Assembly (NCBI RefSeq): GCF_051020975.1
Contig: NC_135043.1
Location: 1,178,001-1,242,000, forward strand
Origin: Osmia lignaria lignaria
Taxonomy: Eukaryota; Arthropoda; Insecta; Hymenoptera; Megachilidae
Reading direction: 5' to 3'
Length of the DNA: 64,000 nt
Shown here: in pieces, positions 1 through 10,500 of the stretch
How the letters are laid out: each line of letters begins with the position of its first letter
Position numbering within the stretch: position 1 is the stretch's first letter
The notes under the pieces: model-generated
What the model saw: only the letters and a program-made list of their open reading frames with translations
Databases searched by the model: none
Told to the model about the DNA's origin: nothing
Translations under genes and position numbers: made by a program

Positions 1-255
1 TATATATAGTAACAATGACAGTGTTATTACATGTATATTCCATTATATCATATGGATATAGTAACAATGACATTGTTATTATATATATATTACATTATAT
101 CTCATGTGGAAATAGTGACAATTACATCTTCATTAAATGTATAGTACATTATATCTCATGTATATATAGTAACAATGACATTGTTATTATATTTACATTC
201 CATTATATCATCTAGATATAGTAACAATGACAATGTTATTAAGTGTATATTACAT

Positions 256-274
256 TATATCTCATGTAGATATA
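256..274. repeat. Dyad C of the monomer (19-bp inverted repeat)
   Basis: TATATCTCATGTAGATATA has perfect 7-bp arms (TATATCT and AGATATA) around a 5-nt spacer CATGT. It spans the usual monomer junction. The 52-bp monomers lose the TC of the left arm, and CATGTGG or CATGTAT variants weaken the right arm. Confidence 0.9.
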
Positions 275-275
275 G

Positions 276-292
276 TAACAATGACATTGTTA
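276..292. repeat. Dyad A of the monomer (17-bp perfect palindrome)
   Basis: TAACAATGACATTGTTA is a perfect inverted repeat with 8-bp arms and a single central A at 284. It recurs once per monomer. In the 56-monomer unit 1389-4358 I counted 19 exact copies; most others carry one or two changes, such as CAGTG or CATAG in the right arm. Each arm contains AACAATG, which fits the HMG-box (SOX-type) consensus WWCAAWG. Binding by any protein is inference. Confidence 0.9.
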
Positions 293-982
293 TTAAATGT
301 ATAGTATATTGTATCCCATGGAGATATACTAATAATGACATTTATATTAAATATATATTACATCTCTGATGTAGATATAGTAACAACTGTATAGCTATTA
401 AATATATATTACATTATATCTCATGTATATATAGCAACAATGACAGTGTTATTACATGTATATTCCATTACATCATGTAGATATAGTAACAATGACATTG
501 TTATTATATATATATTACATTATATCTCATGTGGATATAGTGACAATTACATCTTCATTAAATGTATAGCACGTTATATCTCATGTATATATAGTAACAA
601 TGACATTGTTATTAAGGGTATATAACATTATATCGAGTAGATATAGTAACAATGACATAGTTATTATATATATATTACATTATATCTCATGTGGGTATAG
701 TAATAATGACATTGATATTATATGTATATTACAGTATATCTCATGTAGATATAGTAATAATGACTGTGATATTAAATGTATATTACACCTCTGATGTAGA
801 TATAGTAACAATGACATTGTTATTAAGGGTATATAACATTATATCGAGTAGATATAGCAACAATGACATTGTTATTAAATGTATAGTATATTATATCCCA
901 TGGAGAAATACCAATAATGACATTGATATTAAATATATATTACATCTCTGATGTAGATATAGTAACAACTGTATAGCTATTA

Positions 983-997
983 AATGTATATTACATT
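983..997. repeat. Dyad B of the monomer (15-bp inverted repeat)
   Basis: AATGTATATTACATT has perfect 6-bp arms around a TAT spacer. It lies between dyads A and C in the monomer. Many monomers have AAGTG in place of AAATG, which shortens the arms to TGTA/TACA, and the TATATATATTACATT variants lose the left arm. Confidence 0.85.
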
Positions 998-1388
998 ATA
1001 TCTCATCTATATATAGTAACAATGACAGTGTTATTACATGTATATTCCATTATATCATGTAGATATAGTAACAATGACATTGTTATTAAACCTATATTGC
1101 GTTATATCGAGTAGATATCGTAACAATGACATTGTTATTAAATGTATAGTATATTATATCCCATGGAGAAATACCAATAATGACATTGATATTAAATATA
1201 TATTACATCTCTGATGTAGATATAGTAACAACTGTATAGCTATTAAATGTATATTACATTATATCTCATCTATATATAGTAACAATGACAGTGTTATTAC
1301 ATGTATATTCCATTATATCATGTAGATATAGTAACAATGACATTGTTATTAAACCTATATTGCGTTATATCGAGTAGATATCGTAACA

Positions 1389-4358
1389 ATGACATTGTTA
1401 TCAAGTGTATATTGCATTATATCTCATGTAGATATAGTAATAATGACTTCTATATTAAGTGTATATTGCATTATATCTCATGTAGATATAGTAACAATGA
1501 CATTGTTATTAAACGTATGTTACATTATATCTCATGTAGATCTAGTAACAATGACATTGTTATTAAGTGTATATTACATTATATCTCATGTATCTATAGT
1601 AACAATGACAGTGTTATTACATGTATATTCCATTATATCATGTAGATATAGTAACAATGACATAGTTATTATATATATATTACATTATATCTCATGTGGG
1701 TATAGTAATAATGACATCGATATAAAATGTATATTACAGTATATCTCATGTAGATATAGTAACAAGTGTCTTGCTATTAAATGTATTTTACATTATATCT
1801 CATGTATATATAGTAACAATGACATTGTTATTATATGTACATTCCATTATATCATCTAGATATAGTAACAATGACAATGTTATTAAGTGTATATTTCATT
1901 ATATCTCATGTAGATATAGTAACAATGACATTGTTATTAAATGTATAGTATATTGTATCCCATGGAGATATACTAATAATGACATTGATATTAAATATAT
2001 ATTACATCTCTGATGTAGATATAGTAACAACTGTATAGCTATTAAATGTATATTACATTATATGTCATGTATATATAGTAACAATGACAGCGTTATTACA
2101 TGTATATTCCATTACATCATGTAGATATAGTAACAATGACATTGTTATTATATATATATTACATTATATCTCATGTGGATATAGTAACAATTACCTCTTC
2201 ATTAAATGTATAGTATCTTATATCTCATGTATATATAGTAGCAATGACATTGTTATTATATGTACATTCCATTATATCATGTAGATATAGTAACAATGAC
2301 ATTGTTATGAAACGTATATTACATTATATCTCATGTAGATATAGTAACAATGACATAGTTATTATATATATATTACATTATATCTCATGTGGGTATAGTA
2401 ATAATGACATTGATATTATATGTATATTACAGTATATCTCATGTAGATATAGTAATAATGACTGTGATATTAAATGTATATTACACCTCTGATGTAGATA
2501 TAGTAACAATGACATTGTTATTAAGTGTATATTACATTATATCTCATGTAGATATATTAACAATGACGTTGTTATTTAATGTATAGTATATTATATCCCA
2601 TGGAGATATACTAATAATGACATTGATATTAAATATATATTACATCTCTGATGTAGATATAGTAACAACTGTATAGCTATTAAATGTATATTACATTATA
2701 TCTCATGTATATATAGTAACAATGACAGTGTTATTACATGTATATTCCATTATATCATGTGGATATAGTAACAATGACATTGTTATTATATATATATTAC
2801 ATTATATCTCATGTGGAAATAGTGACAATTACATCTTCATTAAATGTATAGTACATTATATCTCATGTATATATAGTAACAATGACATTGTTATTATATG
2901 TACATTCCATTATATCATCTAGATATAGTAACAATGACAAGGTTATTAAGTGTATATTACATTATATCTCATGTAGATATAGTAACAATGACATTGTTAT
3001 TAAATGTATAGTATATTATATCCCATGGAGATATACTAATAATGACATTTATATTAAATATATATTACATCTCTGATGTAGATATAGTAACAACTGTATA
3101 GCTATTAAATATATATTACATTATATCTCATGTATATATAGCAACAATGACAGTGTTATTACATGTATATTCCATTACATCATGTAGATATAGTAACAAT
3201 GACATTGTTATTATATATATATTACATTATATCTCATGTGGATATAGTGACAATTACATCTTCATTAAATGTATAGCACGTTATATCTCATGTATATATA
3301 GTAACAATGACATTGTTATTATATGTACATTCCATTGGATCATGTAGATATAGTAACAATGACATTGTTATTAAGGGTATATAACATTATATCGAGTAGA
3401 TATAGTAACAATGACATAGTTATTATATATATATTACATTATATCTCATGTGGGTATAGTAATAATGACATTGATATTATATGTATATTACAGTATATCT
3501 CATGTAGATATAGTAATAATGACTGTGATATTAAATGTATATTACACCTCTGATGTAGATATAGTAACAATGACATTGTTATTAAGGGTATATAACATTA
3601 TATCGAGTAGATATAGTAACAATGACATAGTTATTATATATATATTACATTATATCTCATGTGGGTATAGTAATAATGACATTGATATTATATGTATATT
3701 ACAGTATATCTCATGTAGATATAGTAATAATGACTGTGATATTAAATGTATATTACACCTCTGATGTAGATATAGTAACAATGACATTGTTATTAAGGGT
3801 ATATAACATTATATCGAGTAGATATAGCAACAATGACATTGTTATTAAATGTATAGTATATTATATCCCATGGAGAAATACCAATAATGACATTGATATT
3901 AAATATATATTACATCTCTGATGTAGATATAGTAACAACTGTATAGCTATTAAATGTATATTACATTATATCTCATCTATATATAGTAACAATGACAGTG
4001 TTATTACATGTATATTCCATTATATCATGTAGATATAGTAACAATGACATTGTTATTAAACCTATATTGCGTTATATCGAGTAGATATCGTAACAATGAC
4101 ATTGTTATTAAATGTATAGTATATTATATCCCATGGAGAAATACCAATAATGACATTGATATTAAATATATATTACATCTCTGATGTAGATATAGTAACA
4201 ACTGTATAGCTATTAAATGTATATTACATTATATCTCATCTATATATAGTAACAATGACAGTGTTATTACATGTATATTCCATTATATCATGTAGATATA
4301 GTAACAATGACATTGTTATTAAACCTATATTGCGTTATATCGAGTAGATATCGTAACA
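1389..4358 (+). repeat. HOR copy, 56 monomers, 2,970 bp
   Basis: This is a complete landmark-to-landmark unit. By hand count it holds 56 monomers (33 x 54, 15 x 52, 8 x 51 bp). Inside it, related sub-units start at 2084 (12 monomers, 638 bp), 2722 (8 monomers, 425 bp) and 3147, all beginning with the ACAGTG or ACAGCG 52-bp monomer. Two tandem copies of a 211-bp unit lie at 3359-3780. Near-identical units lie at 15131-18100 and 41329-44298. Confidence 0.88.
3359..3780 (+). repeat. Tandem pair of 211-bp four-monomer units
   Basis: 3359-3569 and 3570-3780 each have monomer spacing 52, 54, 54, 51 and read the same, including TTAAGGGTATATAAC, CATGTGGGTATAG and TTACACCTCTGATG. The pair is retained in the copies at about 17.10-17.52, 43.30-43.72 and 44.78-45.20 kb. 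Only one unit is present in the 2,759-bp HOR (around 23.25-23.46 kb), which accounts exactly for the 211-bp length difference. Confidence 0.88.
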
Positions 4359-7300
4359 ATGACATTGTTATCAAGTGTATATTGCATTATATCTCATGTA
4401 GATATAGTAATAATGACTTCTATATTAAGTGTATATTGCATTATATCTCATGTAGATATAGTAACAATGACATTGTTATTAAACGTATGTTACATTATAT
4501 CTCATGTAGATCTAGTAACAATGACATTGTTATTAAGTGTATATTACATTATATCTCATGTATCTATAGTAACAATGACAGTGTTATTACATGTATATTC
4601 CATTATATCATGTAGATATAGTAACAATGACATAGTTATTATATATATATTACATTATATCTCATGTGGGTATAGTAATAATGACATCGATATAAAATGT
4701 ATATTACAGTATATCTCATGTAGATATAGTAACAAGTGTCTTGCTATTAAATGTATTTTACATTATATCTCATGTATATATAGTAACAATGACATTGTTA
4801 TTATATGTACATTCCATTATATCATCTAGATATAGTAACAATGACAATGTTATTAAGTGTATATTTCATTATATCTCATGTAGATATAGTAACAATGACA
4901 TTGTTATTAAATGTATAGTATATTGTATCCCATGGAGATATACTAATAATGACATTGATATTAAATATATATTACATCTCTGATGTAGATATAGTAACAA
5001 CTGTATAGCTATTAAATGTATATTACATTATATGTCATGTATATATAGTAACAATGACAGCGTTATTACATGTATATTCCATTACATCATGTAGATATAG
5101 TAACAATGACATTGTTATTATATATATATTACATTATATCTCATGTGGATATAGTAACAATTACCTCTTCATTAAATGTATAGTATCTTATATCTCATGT
5201 ATATATAGTAGCAATGACATTGTTATTATATGTACATTCCATTATATCATGTAGATATAGTAACAATGACATTGTTATGAAACGTATATTACATTATATC
5301 TCATGTAGATATAGTAACAATGACATAGTTATTATATATATATTACATTATATCTCATGTGGGTATAGTAATAATGACATTGATATTATATGTATATTAC
5401 AGTATATCTCATGTAGATATAGTAATAATGACTGTGATATTAAATGTATATTACACCTCTGATGTAGATATAGTAACAATGACATTGTTATTAAGTGTAT
5501 ATTACATTATATCTCATGTAGATATATTAACAATGACGTTGTTATTTAATGTATAGTATATTATATCCCATGGAGATATACTAATAATGACATTGATATT
5601 AAATATATATTACATCTCTGATGTAGATATAGTAACAACTGTATAGCTATTAAATGTATATTACATTATATCTCATGTATATATAGTAACAATGACAGTG
5701 TTATTACATGTATATTCCATTATATCATGTGGATATAGTAACAATGACATTGTTATTATATATATATTACATTATATCTCATGTGGAAATAGTGACAATT
5801 ACATCTTCATTAAATGTATAGTACATTATATCTCATGTATATATAGTAACAATGACATTGTTATTATATGTACATTCCATTATATCATCTAGATATAGTA
5901 ACAATGACAAGGTTATTAAGTGTATATTACATTATATCTCATGTAGATATAGTAACAATGACATTGTTATTAAATGTATAGTATATTATATCCCATGGAG
6001 ATATACTAATAATGACACTTATATTAAATATATATTACATCTCTGATGTAGATATAGTAACAACTGTATAGCTATTAAATATATATTACATTATATCTCA
6101 TGTATATATAGCAACAATGACAGTGTTATTACATGTATATTCCATTACATCATGTAGATATAGTAACAATGACATTGTTATTATATATATATTACATTAT
6201 ATCTCATGTGGGTATAGTAATAATGAAATTGATATTATATGTATATTACAGTATATCTCATGTAGATATAGTAATAATGACTGTGATATTAAATGTATAT
6301 TACACCTCTGATGTAGATATAGTAACAATGACATTGTTATTAAGGGTATATAACATTATATCGAGTAGATATAGCAACAATGACATTGTTATTAAATGTA
6401 TAGTATATTATATCCCATGGAGAAATACCAATAATGACATTGATATTAAATATATATTACATCTCTGATGTAGATATAGTAACAACTGTATAGCTATTAA
6501 ATGTATATTACATTATATCTCATGTATATATAGTAACAATGACAGTGTTATTACATGTATATTCCATTATATAACGTAGATATAGTAACAATGACATAGT
6601 TATTATATATATATTACATTATATCTCATGTGGGCATAGTAATAATGACATTGATATTAAATGTATATTACAGCATATCTCATGTAGATATAATAATAAT
6701 GATTTTGATATTAAATGTATATTACATCTCTGATGTAGATATGGTAACAATGACTTTGATATTAAATGTATATTACATCCCTGATGTAAATATAGTAACA
6801 ACTGTATTGCTATTAAATGTATATAACATTACAGCTCATGTAGGTATAGTAATAATCACATTGTTATTAAACGTATATTAGAGTATATCTCATGTAGATA
6901 TAGTAGTAATGACTGTGATATTAAATGTGTATTACACCTATGATGTAGATATAGTAACAATGACATTGTTATTAAGGGTATATAACATTATATCGAGTAG
7001 ATATAGCAACAATGACATTGTTATTAAATGTATAGTATATTATATCCCATGGAGAAATACCAATAATGACATTGATATTAAATATATATTACATCTCTGA
7101 TGTAGATATAGTAACAACTGTATAGCTATTAAATGTATATTACATTATATCTCATCTATATATAGTAACAATGACAGTGTTATTACATGTATATTCCATT
7201 ATATCATGTAGATATAGTAACAATGACATTGTTATTAAACCTATATTGCGTTATATCGAGTAGATATCGTAACAATGACATTGTTATTAAATGTATAGTA

Positions 7301-7537
7301 TATTATATCCCATGGAGAAATACCAATAATGACATTGATATTAAATATATATTACATCTCTGATGTAGATATAGTAACAACTGTATAGCTATTAAATGTA
7401 TATTACATTATATCTCATCTATATATAGTAACAATGACAGTGTTATTACATGTATATTCCATTATATCATGTAGATATAGTAACAATGACATTGTTATTA
7501 AACCTATATTGCGTTATATCGAGTAGATATCGTAACA
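4359..7537 (+). repeat. HOR copy, 60 monomers, 3,179 bp, with module Z
   Basis: The unit matches the 2,970-bp copy to about 6.2 kb, then skips the 3253-3570 equivalent and gains module Z (6591-6959). By hand count it holds 60 monomers. It reappears at 18101-21279, 24039-27217 and 45781-48959. A private A for C at 6227 distinguishes it from its copy at 19969. Confidence 0.88.
6591..6959 (+). repeat. Module Z (seven divergent monomers, 369 bp)
   Basis: The spacing is 54, 54, 51, 51, 54, 54, 51. The monomers here differ most from the plain form: ATAATAATGATTTTG, TACATCCCTGATGTAAATA, ATTACAGCTCATGTAGG and AATAATCACATTG. Twelve copies occur, near 6591, 12164, 20333, 26271, 31626, 35017, 38362, 48013, 51404, 54750, 60117 and 62240. 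The copies form two subtypes: CACCTATGATG (6591, 20333, 26271, 31626, 35017, 48013, 51404) and CACCTCTGATG (12164, 38362, 54750, 60117, 62240). Open frames on the minus strand here (for example 6619-6801) are repeat-derived. Confidence 0.85.
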
Positions 7538-10500
7538 ATGACATTGTTATCAAGTGTATATTGCATTATATCTCATGTAGATATAGTAATAATGACTTCT
7601 ATATTAAGTGTATATTGCATTATATCTCATGTAGATATAGTAACAATGACATTGTTATTAAACGTATGTTACATTATATCTCATGTAGATCTAGTAACAA
7701 TGACATTGTTATTAAGTGTATATTACATTATATCTCATGTATCTATAGTAACAATGACAGTGTTATTACATGTATATTCCATTATATCATGTAGATATAG
7801 TAACAATGACATAGTTATTATATATATATTACATTATATCTCATGTGGGTATAGTAATAATGACATCGATATAAAATGTATATTACAGTATATCTCATGT
7901 AGATATAGTAACAAGTGTCTTGCTATTAAATGTATTTTACATTATATCTCATGTATATATAGTAACAATGACATTGTTATTATATGTACATTCCATTATA
8001 TCATCTAGATATAGTAACAATGACAATGTTATTAAGTGTATATTTCATTATATCTCATGTAGATATAGTAACAATGACATTGTTATTAAATGTATAGTAT
8101 ATTGTATCCCATGGAGATATACTAATAATGACATTGATATTAAATATATATTACATCTCTGATGTAGATATAGTAACAACTGTATAGCTATTAAATGTAT
8201 ATTACATTATATGTCATGTATATATAGTAACAATGACAGCGTTATTACATGTATATTCCATTACATCATGTAGATATAGTAACAATGACATTGTTATTAT
8301 ATATATATTACATTATATCTCATGTGGATATAGTAACAATTACCTCTTCATTAAATGTATAGTATCTTATATCTCATGTATATATAGTAGCAATGACATT
8401 GTTATTATATGTACATTCCATTATATCATGTAGATATAGTAACAATGACATTGTTATGAAACGTATATTACATTATATCTCATGTAGATATAGTAACAAT
8501 GACATAGTTATTATATATATATTACATTATATCTCATGTGGGTATAGTAATAATGACATTGATATTATATGTATATTACAGTATATCTCATGTAGATATA
8601 GTAATAATGACTGTGATATTAAATGTATATTACACCTCTGATGTAGATATAGTAACAATGACATTGTTATTAAGTGTATATTACATTATATCTCATGTAG
8701 ATATATTAACAATGACGTTGTTATTTAATGTATAGTATATTATATCCCATGGAGATATACTAATAATGACATTGATATTAAATATATATTACATCTCTGA
8801 TGTAGATATAGTAACAACTGTATAGCTATTAAATGTATATTACATTATATCTCATGTATATATAGTAACAATGACAGTGTTATTACATGTATATTCCATT
8901 ATATCATGTGGATATAGTAACAATGACATTGTTATTATATATATATTACATTATATCTCATGTGGAAATAGTGACAATTACATCTTCATTAAATGTATAG
9001 TACATTATATCTCATGTATATATAGTAACAATGACATTGTTATTATATGTACATTCCATTATATCATCTAGATATAGTAACAATGACAAGGTTATTAAGT
9101 GTATATTACATTATATCTCATGTAGATATAGTAACAATGACATTGTTATTAAATGTATAGTATATTATATCCCATGGAGATATACTAATAATGACATTTA
9201 TATTAAATATATATTACATCTCTGATGTAGATATAGTAACAGCTGTATAGCTATTAAATATATATTACATTATATCTCATGTATATATAGCAACAATGAC
9301 AGTGTTATTACATGTATATTCCATTACATCATGTAGATATAGCAACAATGACATTGTTATTATATATATATTACATTATATCTCATGTGGATATAGTGAC
9401 AATTACATCTTCATTAAATGTATAGCACGTTATATCTCATGTATATATAGTAACAATGACATTGTTATTATATGTACATTCCATTGGATCATGTAGATAT
9501 AGTAACAATGACATTGTTATTAAGGGTATATAACATTATATCGAGTAGATATAGTAACAATGACATAGTTATTATATATATATTACATTATATCTCATGT
9601 GGGTATAGTAATAATGACATTGATATTATATGTATATTACAGTATATCTCATGTAGATATAGTAATAATGACTGTGATATTAAATGTATATTACACCTCT
9701 GATGTAGATATAGTAACAATGACATTGTTATTAAGGGTATATAACATTATATCGAGTAGATATAGCAACAATGACATTGTTATTAAATGTATAGTATATT
9801 ATATCCCATGGAGAAATACCAATAATGACATTGATATTAAATATATATTACATCTCTGATGTAGATATAGTAACAACTGTATAGCTATTAAATGTATATT
9901 ACATTATATCTCATGTATATATAGTAACAATGACAGTGTTATTACATGTATATTCCATTATATAACGTAGATATAGTAACAATGACATAGTTATTATATA
10001 TATATTACATTATATCTCATGTGGGTATAGTAATAATGACATCGATATAAAATGTATATTACAGTATATCTCATGTAGATATAGTAAAAAGTGTCTTGCT
10101 ATTAAATGTATTTTACATTATATCTCATGTATATATAGTAACAATGACATTGTTATTAAGGGTATATAACATTATATCGAGTAGATATAGTAACAAGTGT
10201 ATTGCTATTAACTGTATATTACATTATATCTCATGTATATATGGTAACAATGACAGTGTTATTACATGTATATTCGATTATATCATGTGGATATAGTAAC
10301 AATGACATTGTTATTATATATATATTACATTATATCTCATGAGGATATAGTAACAATTACTTCTTCATTAAATGTATAGTATCTTATATCTCATGTATAT
10401 ATAGCAACAATGACATTGTTATTAAGTGTATATTACATTATATCTCATGTAGATATATTAACAATGACGTTGTTATTTAATGTATAGTATATTATATCCC

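Larger units (their letters stand above)
241..294 (+). repeat. Reference plain 54-bp monomer
   Basis: This is a clean example of the commonest class. It contains the tract TTACATTATATCTCATG, then AGATATAGTAACAATGAC, then CATTGTTATT. Within the HOR unit 1389-4358 I counted 33 monomers of 54 bp, 15 of 52 bp and 8 of 51 bp, which sums exactly to 2,970 bp. The 52-bp class has lost the TC of ATATCTCATG and usually reads TATATCATG. The 51-bp class reads TACATCTCTGATG where the plain form has TACATTATATCTCATG. Confidence 0.95.
1..1388 (+). repeat. Partial HOR copy at window start
   Basis: This is the 3-prime part of a HOR copy cut by the window edge, ending at the first landmark ATG (1389). Monomer spacing from 15 onward reads 52, 54, 54, 52, 54, 54, 51, 54, 52, 54, 54, 52, 54, 54, 51. 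It is the same sequence as 13743-15130 and, up to sporadic substitutions, 39941-41328. A 211-bp four-monomer unit sits at 600-810. Confidence 0.85.

Noticed and set aside
81..92. TATATATATATT runs as promoters or TATA boxes
   Set aside because: They recur in a large share of monomers as part of the repeat and have no transcription unit downstream.
276..292. Dyad A as a CENP-B box
   Set aside because: It is also 17 bp, but it lacks the TTCG and CGGGA core bases of the CENP-B box consensus and has no CpG.
241..294. Origin of the monomer from an 18-bp sub-repeat
   Set aside because: ATG-led thirds (ATGACATTG, ATGTATATT, ATGTAGATA) look alike, but their spacing is uneven (16, 21, 17) and the likeness is weak for such AT-rich sequence.
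1389..1859. 156-codon open frame (and its copies at 4359, 7538, 15131, 18101 and others) as a repeat-protein gene
   Set aside because: It is a string of 18-residue translations of the 54-bp monomer and stops where 52-bp monomers shift the frame. A second overlapping frame is equally open, there is no promoter or ribosome-site context, and it changes freely between HOR types.
6619..6801. Minus-strand open frames of 60-61 codons in module Z and neighbouring monomers
   Set aside because: They consist of repeat-derived translation (LLLYLHQ/NIHLIS units) present only because module Z lacks stops on that strand. No independent coding signal is visible.
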